A stretch of DNA of 64,000 bases from Streptomyces carminius. GTDB taxonomy: Bacteria > Actinomycetota > Actinomycetes > Streptomycetales > Streptomycetaceae. The position numbers and the translations under genes were made by a program. This document shows, piece after piece, positions 16,148-24,941 of the stretch (positions are counted from its first letter, which is position 1; each line of letters begins with the position of its first letter). Where the stretch lies: contig NZ_PGGW01000067.1 in NCBI RefSeq assembly GCF_002794255.1, positions 62,001 through 126,000 on the forward strand, read 5' to 3'. The notes below the pieces were generated by a model, which was given only the letters and a program-made list of their open reading frames with translations, had not been told where the DNA came from and did no database searches.

Positions 16148-17212
16148 GTGGACACGCCCCAGCTCGAAGCGTTCCTCGCCGTCGTCGACATCGGAAGCTT
16201 CACCAGGGCCGCGGCCAGACTGGGGCTGTCCCAGCCCACGGTGACCAACCGCATCAAGGCGCTGGAGCAGGCGCTGGGCACCGTGCTGCTGAAGCGGCTG
16301 CCCGGTGGGGTCACCCCCACACCCGCCGGCGGGGAACTGCTTCCCTACGCCCGCGAGATCGTCTCGCTCACCAACCGGGCCCGCTGCCTGGTCGAGTCGG
16401 GAGGGCAACTGCGCGGACGGGTCGACGTGGGCACCCCCGAGAGCCTGGCCAACCACCGGCTGCTGCCCCTGATCGAGTACGTGTACCTGCGCTACCCCGG
16501 GATCGAGATCTCGATGCGCTCCCCGGCGGACGGGGACGTGGTCGCCCAGGTGCGCGCCGGCCGGTTCGACTGCGCGTTCTTCGTGGACCGCCTCCGCGGT
16601 CCCGAGGACGCGGAGGCCGACGTGGAGATGGGGGTCCTGTGTCCCGAGCCGCTCGTCCTCGTCGCCGGCCGCGACCACCCGCTCGCGGACCGCACCATGG
16701 TCACCGACGAGGACCTGCGCGGTGCGACGCTCGTCCGCTCGGACAACGGCGCCGGGTGCCACCTCGGCCTTGAGAGGCTCCTGGCCTCTTCCCGGGGCAG
16801 GGAGCCGGAGAGGCTGAGGGTCTTCGAACTGGACTCGGCCGACGCCGCCAGGCGGAGCGTCGCCAACGGCATCGGCGTGGCCCTGGTGCCACGGGTCGCC
16901 GTCGAGGCCGAACTCGCCAGCGGTGAGCTGCGCCAGGTCGACTGGTCGCCGCCGTTCGAGACGTTCACCCAGGTCGCCCGGCGCCGGAACACCCTGCCCA
17001 ACCCGGCGCTCGACGCCTTGGTGGAGGCGGCGGCCCAGGTGGTGGAGGAGCAGCTGGCGGACTGTCTCCCCGCCCTGCCCGGGACCGGCGCGGACGCGTC
17101 TGGCACGGTCGGAACCCACTCTTCCCGGCCGTGTCGGCCGACCGCCGGCCACCACGGCTCCCGGCCGTGCGCCGGGGGCCGTACGCCCCCGGCGCACGCA
17201 GCCGCCCCGTAG
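16148..17212 (+). CDS. LysR-family transcriptional regulator
   Basis: 354-residue regulator. The N-terminal helix-turn-helix is clear (LEAFLAVVDIGSFTRAA and LSQPTVTNRIKALE), followed by a LysR-substrate effector domain up to about residue 300 and a low-complexity C-terminal tail rich in Pro, Ala and Gly. GTG at 16148 follows GGGGGAGG. It sits between the carrier-protein gene and the DOI aminotransferase operon, with a SARP-type heptamer array on either side, so it is probably a cluster-specific regulator placed under SARP control. The effector is unknown. Confidence 0.9.
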   Translation: MDTPQLEAFLAVVDIGSFTRAAARLGLSQPTVTNRIKALEQALGTVLLKRLPGGVTPTPAGGELLPYAREIVSLTNRARCLVESGGQLRGRVDVGTPESLANHRLLPLIEYVYLRYPGIEISMRSPADGDVVAQVRAGRFDCAFFVDRLRGPEDAEADVEMGVLCPEPLVLVAGRDHPLADRTMVTDEDLRGATLVRSDNGAGCHLGLERLLASSRGREPERLRVFELDSADAARRSVANGIGVALVPRVAVEAELASGELRQVDWSPPFETFTQVARRRNTLPNPALDALVEAAAQVVEEQLADCLPALPGTGADASGTVGTHSSRPCRPTAGHHGSRPCAGGRTPPAHAAAP

Positions 17213-17260
17213 CACGCGCGGTGGGCGGGCCGGTGAAGCACCGGGGGAGCCCCGCGCCAC

Positions 17261-17304
17261 ATGTACGGAGTACGTACGGCCCCTGTATCGGGGCGGGAGA
17301 GCCT
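17261..17304 (+). promoter_or_regulatory. heptamer array, candidate SARP operator/promoter of the DOI aminotransferase operon
   Basis: ATGTACG (17261), ACGTACG (17272) and CTGTATC (17283) are direct heptamers at exact 11-bp steps. GAGCCT (17299-17304) follows at the distance expected for a -10 box. The array lies about 90 bp before the aminotransferase start at 17377. Confidence 0.6.
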
Positions 17305-17376
17305 CGGGGGAACACGCGGAGGGGCCGGCCACCGGCTCGTACCGCACATCAGGAGGACCCGACGGGAGGAGGACTC

Positions 17377-18741
17377 ATGGTCATGACACGGCTCCGGACG
17401 GCTCGCCTCGCCATCGACGGCGGAGCACCGGTGCGCGATCCGCACACGCCGTGGCCGACCTGGCCGCAGCCGGCCGACGGCGCGGTGGAGGAACTGACAG
17501 CCGTACTGCACAGCGGCAGGTGGGCCATCAGCAGCCCCCGTCGCGGAGAGCTGGCCGAGCGCCGGTTCGCGGCGATGTTCGCCGAGTACACCGGCACACG
17601 GCACTGCGTACCCACCGACCACGGATCCAGCGCCCTGGTGATCGCGCTGGAGTCGCTCGGCCTTCCCCACGGGGAGCACGTGATCGTGCCCGCCCTTACC
17701 TGGACCGCGACCGCCACGGCGGTGTTCCGGGCCGGACTGGTGCCGGTGCTCGCCGACGTCGACCCGTGGACCGGCTGCCTGCATCCGGACACCCTGGACC
17801 CCGATGTGGACGCACGCGCGCTCATCGCCGTCCACTGGGCCTGCGTGATGGCCGACGTACCGGCGCTCTCGGCGGCCGTCGCGCCCCGGGGGGTCACCGT
17901 CGTCGAGGACGCCGCACAGGCGCACGGCGCGCGGTGGCAGGGCCGGCCCGCGGGCTCCCTGGGGAGGCTGGGCTGCTTCAGCATGCAGCACAGCAAGGTC
18001 CTCACCTCGGGGGAGGGCGGCGCCGTGGTCACCGACGACGACACCCTGGCGCCCGTACTGGAGGAACTGCGCGCGGACTCCCGGCGCTACGGCCCGCACC
18101 GGCGCGAGAGGGTTCTCGAACTGGTGGAGACGGCCTCGATGATGGGGTCGAACTTCTGCCTGGGGGAGTTCGCCGCAGCCCTGCTGTGCGCCCAGCTCGG
18201 CCTGCTGGACCGCCAGCACGCCGTCCGGAACCGCAACTACGAGCGGTTGTCCGGACTGCTGGCCGGGATACCGGGCGTACGGCTCCTGCGCCGCCCGCCG
18301 GCCCAGGACCGGCTCTCCATGTACGAGGTGCCGATCGTCTTCGACCCGCTGCCGCCGACCGCGGACAACACCTGGGTGGCCCACGCGCTCAGCGCGGAGC
18401 TCGGCACCCGCGTCTACACTCCGCGCACGCCGCTGCCGCGCAGCCCGCTGCTGCGCCCGTGGACCAAACCGGCCATAGCGCCGTTGTCGGAGCGGTTCAC
18501 CGAGGTCCACCGCGGCCGCACCTACCCCGGGGCCGAGTACCTGGCCGGCCACGCCGTCCTGCTGCACCACAGCGCCTTCCTGGGGGAGGGGCAGGACATG
18601 GAGGACATCGCGAACGCCGTGGCCAAGGTCGCGGCGGGACCCCGGCCGTGCGGCGCGCGCACACACCGCACGGCGAACACGGACGGTACGGACCGCGAGG
18701 CCTTCGTGGCCCCCGAGGCGGAGACGGACGGACATGACTGA
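17377..18741 (+). CDS. L-glutamine:2-deoxy-scyllo-inosose aminotransferase (DegT family)
   Basis: PLP enzyme of 454 residues of the DegT/DnrJ/StrS family. Lys207 in FSMQHSKVLTSGEGG is the PLP lysine, and the motif with SxxSKVLTSGEGG is typical of cyclitol aminotransferases (BtrS, RbmB, StsC). Expected reaction: 2-deoxy-scyllo-inosose plus L-Gln to 2-deoxy-scyllo-inosamine; BtrS-type enzymes can also perform the second amination. ATG at 17377 follows GGGAGGAGG. About 30 C-terminal residues exceed the usual family length. The gene overlaps the glycosyltransferase by 8 bp and heads a tightly coupled operon reaching 23648. Confidence 0.9.
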   Translation: MVMTRLRTARLAIDGGAPVRDPHTPWPTWPQPADGAVEELTAVLHSGRWAISSPRRGELAERRFAAMFAEYTGTRHCVPTDHGSSALVIALESLGLPHGEHVIVPALTWTATATAVFRAGLVPVLADVDPWTGCLHPDTLDPDVDARALIAVHWACVMADVPALSAAVAPRGVTVVEDAAQAHGARWQGRPAGSLGRLGCFSMQHSKVLTSGEGGAVVTDDDTLAPVLEELRADSRRYGPHRRERVLELVETASMMGSNFCLGEFAAALLCAQLGLLDRQHAVRNRNYERLSGLLAGIPGVRLLRRPPAQDRLSMYEVPIVFDPLPPTADNTWVAHALSAELGTRVYTPRTPLPRSPLLRPWTKPAIAPLSERFTEVHRGRTYPGAEYLAGHAVLLHHSAFLGEGQDMEDIANAVAKVAAGPRPCGARTHRTANTDGTDREAFVAPEAETDGHD

Positions 18742-19834
18742 CACGACGACGGACACCGCGGACGCCGCGGGCACCCCCCGCGGACAGACCCGCAGGGGCA
18801 TATCCGTGGTGGTTCCGGTGAAGGGCAGGGTCGAGCTCATGGGCAGGCTGCTGGAGAGTCTCGCCACAGCGGTCTCCCGCTGCACCGAACCGGCCGAGGT
18901 CATCGTGGTGGACGACTCGCCGCGGCCCGAGGCGGACCGCCACCGGGAGAACTGCCGCCGCCACGGGGCCAGGTATGTCGAGGGACCGGCGCACGTCGGT
19001 ACCAAGCGCAACTTCGGCACCCGGCTCGCCCAGTACGACCTCGTGTGCTTCGTCGACTCCGACTGCCGGGCGGACCCCGAACTCCTCGACCGGCACGTCA
19101 AGGCGCTGCGCGACGCCCCGCCGCAGGTGGCCGCCATCGCGGGACCGGGCATCCTGGCAGAGGGGGACACCGCGGTGTTCCGCGTCATGCGGCGGTCGTG
19201 GCTGCTCAACGGCCACCACGAGGACCCCGTCCGGTACGAACGGCTCACCAGCGGCGCGACCTGCAACCTCGCCGTGCGGCGCGAGGTGTTCGAGAAGGTC
19301 GGCGGCTTCCCGGAGGACTCCCCCCACCCGACCGGCGGCGAGGACATCGAGCTGGGCCTCCGGCTGACCGCCGGCGGCTACGTCACCGCCTGCGAGGCCG
19401 GGGCCGTGGTGCTGCACGACAGCGTCGGCACCGACGCCCTGGGGGCTGTCTGCAGGCGGCTGCTGAGCTACGGGCTCTCCGAGCAGTGGCTGAGCGTGAC
19501 CCATCCGGAGCGGCGGCGCTTCATGCTCAACAAGATCAGTGTGGTTGCCGCCGCCTCCCTGGCCGCCCTCGCCGCACGGCGTCGCTCCCGCGGGCGCAGC
19601 CTGCTCGCCGTGCCCGCGGTGGCGGGCCTCCTGGTCGCCCGCCAGGTCGGGCCGCTGCTGGGAGAAGACCGGACGCCGCGCGCGCTGGCCGACTCCGTCG
19701 CCTGCGCCCTCCTGGAGTGGCTCTTCGACGCCGGAGCGGTGGCCGGGGCCGTCAGGTACCGCAGTCCCGCCCTGCTCTTCGGTGGTTTCGAGTGGCCCGA
19801 CGACAGCGCCTACCTGCGGAGCGAGGAGAAGTGA
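18734..19834 (+). CDS. GT2-family glycosyltransferase
   Basis: 366-residue inverting glycosyltransferase of the GT-A fold. VVVPVKGR opens the nucleotide-binding region, CFVDSDCRADPE holds the DxD metal site, and TGGEDIELGLRL is the acceptor/catalytic-base motif. The C-terminal third is hydrophobic (about residues 270-300) and may touch the membrane. It probably transfers the GlcNAc-uronate or xylosamine-type sugar made by the leftward arm onto the inosamine. It starts inside the aminotransferase gene and its stop overlaps the condensation gene as GTGA. Confidence 0.85.
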   Translation: MTDTTTDTADAAGTPRGQTRRGISVVVPVKGRVELMGRLLESLATAVSRCTEPAEVIVVDDSPRPEADRHRENCRRHGARYVEGPAHVGTKRNFGTRLAQYDLVCFVDSDCRADPELLDRHVKALRDAPPQVAAIAGPGILAEGDTAVFRVMRRSWLLNGHHEDPVRYERLTSGATCNLAVRREVFEKVGGFPEDSPHPTGGEDIELGLRLTAGGYVTACEAGAVVLHDSVGTDALGAVCRRLLSYGLSEQWLSVTHPERRRFMLNKISVVAAASLAALAARRRSRGRSLLAVPAVAGLLVARQVGPLLGEDRTPRALADSVACALLEWLFDAGAVAGAVRYRSPALLFGGFEWPDDSAYLRSEEK

Positions 19835-21327
19835 CACACCACGCAGCGACACACCACGCAGCGACACACCGGACGGCGTACACGCGGCCGGGCCGCGCCG
19901 AGGAGCGGCTGCCGCTGGCACCCGGCCAGGAGACGTTGTGGGAGCTGATGAGGGGACTGGCCCCGCACGACCCCGGCGCCGCGCTGATGCCGGTGGTGGA
20001 CTTCCGCCGGCTGGACGGCGAGGTGGATCCGGCGGTCCTGGAACAGGCTCTGCGGGACGTGACGCTCCGCCACCATGTCCTCCGTACGGTGTTCGAGACC
20101 ACCGGTGACGAGCCGCTGCTGAGCGTCCGCCCGGACACGGAGCCCTCCTTCGCCCTCGTGGACCTCTCCGGGCTGCCCGCCCGGGAACGGGACCGGCGGC
20201 TCGCCGGCCTGGTGCACGGCGAGCAGTTCGCCGCCTTCGACCTGCGCTCCGGCCCGCTGTGGCGGGTGCGCCTGGTGCGCACGGCGCCGCGCGAGCACCT
20301 TCTGACGGTCGGCTTCTTCCATGTCGTCTCCGACGGCTGGGCCTGCCGGGTGTTCGTGGAGGACCTGCTGCGCGCCTACCGGGTGCGGCTCGGGCGGGCC
20401 ACCCCGCAGGAGCCGCTGGACGTCTCGTTCCGGGATGTCGCCTCCTGGCAGCGTGCCGCCCTCCCCGAGGACGGCACGCGCGACGACTACTGGCGGCGGC
20501 ACCTCCTGCCGCTCCCGCCCGAACCGGTCTTCCCCGCGCTCGGCACCCCGCGCGGTCCGGACCTGACCGCCGAGGTCGCCCATCGGTTCACCTTCGACGA
20601 CGGGAGTGTCCGGGCGATGCGGACGGTGGCCTGGCGCGCCAGGAGCACGGCGTTCCTGTCCCTGATGGCCGCCTACCACGTGCTGATGTGCCGCCTCACC
20701 GGGCAGAGCCGGCTGATCGGCGGCACCACCACGCTGGGCCGTGCCACTCCCGCCTCCCGGCAGGTGATCGGCCAGTTCACCAACAACGTCTACCTGGAAC
20801 TGCGGGCCGACCCCGGCGACTGCTTCCTGGACGTGATCCGGGCGGTGCACACGACGATGGCGGAGGCCGTCGCCCACAACAGTTCGTTCAACCGCGTCGC
20901 GCGTGCGGTGCGCCCGGACTTCGACGCGCACCGGCCGTGGCCGTTCGTCTGGCTGTTCCACTACTGGTTCCAGTCGGCCGCGCCCGCCGCGCCCGTCCTG
21001 GAGTACCCGGAGCTGAGCGTCCGGCAGGTGTCGCCCCGGGGGGAGGAAGCCCTGGGGGACGGCCCGCCGCTGCTGGCGCTGGGGGACGTCGCGGAGGAGC
21101 TGCTGCCGGTGTGGGCCCAGCGCGGTGTGCCGGGGATCATCCTCGACGACGACCGCCGGGGCGGGGTGATGGTCTACAACCGCGACCTGTACGACGGCGC
21201 GCTGGTCGCGGATGTCGTGGCGGAGTACCGGTCGGTGGTCTCGGCGCTCCTCGCCGCCCCGGACCGACCGGTCCGGGAGGTGCTCCCCGCCCGGCGTCCC
21301 GTCCTTCCGGCCCCGGCCGGGGAGTGA
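19831..21327 (+). CDS. free-standing NRPS condensation-like domain
   Basis: 498-residue protein consisting of a single condensation domain. The active-site motif reads FFHVVSDGW, so the second His (164), Asp168 and Gly169 of HHxxxDG are kept but the first His is Phe. A further conserved segment is GQFTNNVYL. Such domains join a carrier-bound acyl group to an amine or hydroxyl; here the acceptor could be a soluble amino sugar. The N-terminus contains a short repeat (THHAA twice) before the domain begins at about residue 26, so the start at 19831 is supported mainly by the GTGA overlap with the glycosyltransferase. Confidence 0.85.
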   Translation: MTHHAATHHAATHRTAYTRPGRAEERLPLAPGQETLWELMRGLAPHDPGAALMPVVDFRRLDGEVDPAVLEQALRDVTLRHHVLRTVFETTGDEPLLSVRPDTEPSFALVDLSGLPARERDRRLAGLVHGEQFAAFDLRSGPLWRVRLVRTAPREHLLTVGFFHVVSDGWACRVFVEDLLRAYRVRLGRATPQEPLDVSFRDVASWQRAALPEDGTRDDYWRRHLLPLPPEPVFPALGTPRGPDLTAEVAHRFTFDDGSVRAMRTVAWRARSTAFLSLMAAYHVLMCRLTGQSRLIGGTTTLGRATPASRQVIGQFTNNVYLELRADPGDCFLDVIRAVHTTMAEAVAHNSSFNRVARAVRPDFDAHRPWPFVWLFHYWFQSAAPAAPVLEYPELSVRQVSPRGEEALGDGPPLLALGDVAEELLPVWAQRGVPGIILDDDRRGGVMVYNRDLYDGALVADVVAEYRSVVSALLAAPDRPVREVLPARRPVLPAPAGE

Positions 21328-21333
21328 GGACCG

Positions 21334-22080
21334 GTGCTCCCGGCCGCCGCGGACCTCAGCCTGACGGTCCGGCCCGGCGGGAACCTGCGGGCCGTGGACC
21401 ACGCCGGCGGAGTGCACCTGGCCGTGGCCCGCGCCGCCGCGCTCGTCCGGGTGCCCCCCCTCCCGGCCGACCGCCGCGCCGCCGGGCACCTGCCCGCCTG
21501 GCGCGCCGAGCGGTACCTGGCCGCCCGCGCCCTGCTGCGGAGCCTGCTGGCGGATGCGGTGGGCGCGGACACGGCGAGGGAGCCGCTGGCCGCCCGCCCG
21601 GGCGGGCGGCCGTACCTGCCCGGCAGCCCCGGCACGGCCGTCAGCCTGTCGGGATCCGAGGGGTGGGTCGCCGCGGCGGTGCTCCACGCTCCCGGGGATG
21701 CGCGCGCCGTCGTCGGCGTCGACGTCCAGTCGCCCTACCGGCCCAGCGCCGGGCTGGTGCGGCGGTGCTGCCGGGGGGAGGCACCCGGACTGCTGGCGGC
21801 ACTGCCGGAATCCGTCCGGGCCCGTGAGTTCGCCTGGATCTGGACGGTTCAGGAGGCGTGCGTCAAAGCGGAGGGCACCGGGCTGGCCGGCCGTCCATGG
21901 ACGGTGCCGGTCGCCCCGGGCGCACGCCACGGACAGTGGCGGGGGCTGTGCTGGCGGTCGTTGCGGGCCGTCTCACCCGTGCCGCTCTCCTACGCCCGTG
22001 GCCCTGCCGATCTCGTGTCCGCCGCCGACCGCACGGCGCCTCACCGTTCCACCTCAGACGCGAAGGGAGACCTCCCATGA
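21334..22080 (+). CDS. Sfp-type 4'-phosphopantetheinyl transferase
   Basis: 248-residue PPTase that would attach phosphopantetheine from CoA to the cluster's carrier proteins. The Mg-binding GVDVQ (Asp130) and WTVQEACVKAEG (Trp170, Glu174, Lys178) motifs are present. Two family positions differ: Gln173 replaces the Lys of the usual WTxKEA, and the SxSHS motif reads SLSGS. GTG at 21334 follows GAGTGAGG. Its last codon overlaps the next ATG (ATGA). The variant residues may mean altered activity. Confidence 0.85.
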   Translation: MLPAAADLSLTVRPGGNLRAVDHAGGVHLAVARAAALVRVPPLPADRRAAGHLPAWRAERYLAARALLRSLLADAVGADTAREPLAARPGGRPYLPGSPGTAVSLSGSEGWVAAAVLHAPGDARAVVGVDVQSPYRPSAGLVRRCCRGEAPGLLAALPESVRAREFAWIWTVQEACVKAEGTGLAGRPWTVPVAPGARHGQWRGLCWRSLRAVSPVPLSYARGPADLVSAADRTAPHRSTSDAKGDLP

Positions 22081-23648
22081 CCCGGGTCCTCGCCCCGGAC
22101 GGCACGCTGTACACCTGGTTCCGCCGTACCGCACGGCACCTCCCCGGCGCACCGGCCCTGGAGACCGCCGGCCACACGATGACCTACGAGGAGCTGCACC
22201 GGCTCGCGGAACGGACGGCCACCGCCCTGGTCCGGGCCGTGGGCGGCTGTCCGGCGTCCGTCGGGCTGCTCGCCTCCCGGAGCCCGGTCGCGTACGCCGG
22301 CTATCTGGCCGCCCTGCGGCTGGGGGCGGCGGTCGTGCCGCTCAACCCCGCTTTCCCCGCCGCGCGGAACACCGTCGTCGCGCGGGCCGCGGCGGTGGAG
22401 GCGGTGGTGTCGGACGACGCGGGCGCGCCGTACGCGCAGGACGTGGCCGACGCCGCCGGGGCCGCCGCCGTCCGGCCGGCGGACACCGGTCCCGGCGGCC
22501 CGCTCGCCGGACTGCCGGCGGATCCCTGGAGCGAGCCCTACCGCGGGCGGCCGGAGGACATCGCCTACATCCTGTTCACCTCGGGCTCGACCGGTGAGCC
22601 CAAGGGCGTCCCCATCCGGCACCGCAACCTCGGCGGCTATCTGGCCTCCCGGGCCGAACGCTACCGGGTCGGCCCCGGAAGCCGGCTCTCCCAGACCTTC
22701 GACCTGACCTTTGATCCCTCGGTCTTCGACATGTTCACCGCCTGGACCGCGGGGGCCGCACTGGTGGTGCCCCGGCGGGAGGAGATCCTGCGTCCGGCGG
22801 AGTTCGTCACCTCCCGCCGTATCACCCACTGGTTCTCCGTCCCCTCGGTGATCTCCCTCGCCCGCCGGCTGCGCGCCCTCCCTCCGGCAGGCATGCCCGG
22901 CCTGCGCCACAGCCTGTTCGCCGGGGAACAGCTCACCCTCGACCAGGCAGCCGCCTGGGCACAGGCGGCCCCCGGCAGCACCGTGGAGAACCTGTACGGG
23001 CCCACGGAACTGACCGTCACCTGCACCGGATACCGGCTGCCGGCCGTCCCCCGGGACTGGCCGTGCACCTCCAACGGCACCGTGCCGATCGGCCGCCCGC
23101 ACCCCGGTCTGGAGGCCGTCCTGCTCACTGCGGAGGGGACCGGGGGCACCGAGGGCGAGCTGTGCGTTCGCGGCCCGCAGCGCTTCGACGGCTACCTCGA
23201 CCCCCGGCACAACAGCGGAGCCTTCGTGCGGCTGGCCGCGGGCCGCGCCACCGCTGTGACGGACGCGCCCGGCCCGGAGTGTCACTACCGCACCGGGGAC
23301 CGGGTGCGGTACGAGGACGGTGAGCTGACGCACCTCGGACGGCTCGACGACCAGGTGAAGATCCGCGGGCACCGGGTCGAGCCGGGCGAGATCGAGGCGG
23401 TGCTCCGCCGGCATCCGCGGGTGAGGGAGGCGGTCGTGCTGGCGGTCCCCGGCCGCGGCGGGACCGGGCTGCACGCGTTCTGCGTGGCCGACGGGGCGGA
23501 GGAGCCCGACCTGTCCGACTGGGTGGCCGCCGCGCTGCCGCCCTACATGGTCCCCGAGCGGTTCTCCTCCGTCACCGGCTTCCCGGTGAACGCGAACGGC
23601 AAGACGGACCGCCGCCTGCTGGCGCGGATGGCGTCCGGGACCTCCTGA
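22077..23648 (+). CDS. stand-alone adenylation enzyme (second)
   Basis: 523-residue ANL enzyme with LFTSGSTGEPKG, TFDPSVFDMF (Asp at the amino-binding position), NLYGPTELT, HYRTGD, DDQVKIRGHRVEPGE and the C-terminal NANGKTDR lysine. It resembles amino-acid-activating NRPS adenylation domains and should load one of the carrier proteins. It is the last gene of the coupled aminotransferase-GT-condensation-PPTase operon and ends before a double hairpin. Substrate unknown; it differs from the first adenylation enzyme in the pocket region, so a second building block is likely. Confidence 0.85.
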   Translation: MTRVLAPDGTLYTWFRRTARHLPGAPALETAGHTMTYEELHRLAERTATALVRAVGGCPASVGLLASRSPVAYAGYLAALRLGAAVVPLNPAFPAARNTVVARAAAVEAVVSDDAGAPYAQDVADAAGAAAVRPADTGPGGPLAGLPADPWSEPYRGRPEDIAYILFTSGSTGEPKGVPIRHRNLGGYLASRAERYRVGPGSRLSQTFDLTFDPSVFDMFTAWTAGAALVVPRREEILRPAEFVTSRRITHWFSVPSVISLARRLRALPPAGMPGLRHSLFAGEQLTLDQAAAWAQAAPGSTVENLYGPTELTVTCTGYRLPAVPRDWPCTSNGTVPIGRPHPGLEAVLLTAEGTGGTEGELCVRGPQRFDGYLDPRHNSGAFVRLAAGRATAVTDAPGPECHYRTGDRVRYEDGELTHLGRLDDQVKIRGHRVEPGEIEAVLRRHPRVREAVVLAVPGRGGTGLHAFCVADGAEEPDLSDWVAAALPPYMVPERFSSVTGFPVNANGKTDRRLLARMASGTS

Positions 23649-23673
23649 CCGGAGGACCGGGCGAGCGGGACAC

Positions 23674-23741
23674 CCGTACCGCCCGCACCCCGCGAGAGAG
23701 GGCGCGGGCGGTACGGCGTGCCCGGGCCGCGGCCGGGCACG
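23674..23741. terminator. double hairpin between convergent genes
   Basis: A 13-bp perfect inverted repeat (23674-23686 with 23704-23716) is followed at once by a 9-bp one (23717-23725 with 23733-23741). They fill the space between the adenylation gene stop and the stop of the convergent MFS gene, so they probably end transcription from both sides. Confidence 0.75.
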
Positions 23742-23744
23742 GTC

Positions 23745-24941
23745 TCACGGAGTGGAGACGCGGCCGGACAGCGCCACGGCGCCCAGTGCCGCGACCACGA
23801 GGGTGACCAGCGCGATCCGCAGGCTCAGCAGGCCCGCGACGGCACCGATGACGGGAGGTGCCAGCAGGAAGCCGGGCCACTGCCCGATGACGGTCACCGA
23901 AACGCCCTCCCCGGAGGAGAGGCCGGGCTGCTTGCCGGCGAGTCCGAAGACCGTGGGGGTCATGCAGGCGATGCCGGCACCGACGACGGCGAAGCCGGCC
24001 ATCGCCGCGGCGGGGTGCGGCCAAGCCACGGTGATGCCCGCGCCGAGCGCGGCGGTCAGCGCGGACAGCCGCAGCAGGCGCCGGTGGCCCAGACGCAGGG
24101 CCAGCCGGTCGCCCAGGAGGCGGGCCGTGGCGACGGTGACGGTGAAACCGGTGTAGGTGGCCGCGGCCAGGGCGGCGCCGGCGCCGAGGGAGTCGGCGGC
24201 GTAGATGGCGCTCCACTGGCCTGCGGCGCCCTCGATGAAGGAGGAGAGGAAGGCGATGGAACCCAGCAGGACGAGCTGCGGGGTGAACCTGTTGCGCAGC
24301 CGCTTGCGCAGGGGGGTCCGGTCGCGGGTGCGGGTGACCTCGTCGGGCAGCGACCTGCCGGCCACCGCCAGCAGGGTGCCCAGGAGCACGCTGGTGGCGG
24401 CCAGCTGGAGATTGGGCGGGACGCCGAGGGCGGCGGCCAGCGTGCCCAGCAGACCGCCGCCGAGCAGGCCGAAACTGAAGCAGGCGTGGAAGGTGGACAG
24501 CAGCGGCCGGTCGTACCGGCGTTCGACCTCGATGGCCTGGGCGTTCATGGGGGTGGAGAGCAGACTCGCGGCGAAACCCCAGGTCAGCAGGCCGACAACG
24601 AGCGCGACGGTGGTCGATGAGCCGGCCAGCAGAGGCGCGTTGAGCAGGATCAGGGCGGCGCCCACCAGGCTGAGCAGGCGGATGCTGACCCGTCCGATGA
24701 GGAGGGTCACCACCACGAGGGCCACCAGGTCGCCGGCGGTGGACGCGGTGTTGGCCACGCCCCAGGCGGCGTCACCCAGGCCGACCGTGCGCTTGATCTC
24801 GGGGATGCGCGCGGACCAGCCGCCCATGGTCGACCCCATGATGACGAAGACCAGGGAGACGGCCAGCCGGGCCCGCACCGCCCCCCGGGAGGGGGATGAC
24901 GCGGTGGCGCCGTCCCCCTCCCGCGTGCCGGGCGGGCTCAC
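23745..24941 (-). CDS. MFS transporter, probable product exporter
   Basis: 398-residue membrane protein with about 12 hydrophobic segments. The first helix region (VSLVFVIMGSTMGGWSARIPEIK) is typical of the SugE/YbjJ-like MFS branch of actinobacteria. GTG at 24941 overlaps the SARP stop codon (GTGA) and follows GGGAGG, so export and regulation are made from one transcript. In this position it most likely exports the cluster A product or provides self-resistance. Direction of transport is inferred. Confidence 0.85.
   Translation of the reverse strand: MSPPGTREGDGATASSPSRGAVRARLAVSLVFVIMGSTMGGWSARIPEIKRTVGLGDAAWGVANTASTAGDLVALVVVTLLIGRVSIRLLSLVGAALILLNAPLLAGSSTTVALVVGLLTWGFAASLLSTPMNAQAIEVERRYDRPLLSTFHACFSFGLLGGGLLGTLAAALGVPPNLQLAATSVLLGTLLAVAGRSLPDEVTRTRDRTPLRKRLRNRFTPQLVLLGSIAFLSSFIEGAAGQWSAIYAADSLGAGAALAAATYTGFTVTVATARLLGDRLALRLGHRRLLRLSALTAALGAGITVAWPHPAAAMAGFAVVGAGIACMTPTVFGLAGKQPGLSSGEGVSVTVIGQWPGFLLAPPVIGAVAGLLSLRIALVTLVVAALGAVALSGRVSTP

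Noticed and set aside
19045..21327. 760-codon frame extending the condensation domain upstream through the glycosyltransferase gene
   Set aside because: The added part is Arg/Gly-rich shadow sequence of the GT2 gene; the GTG 19831 overlapping its stop is a better start.
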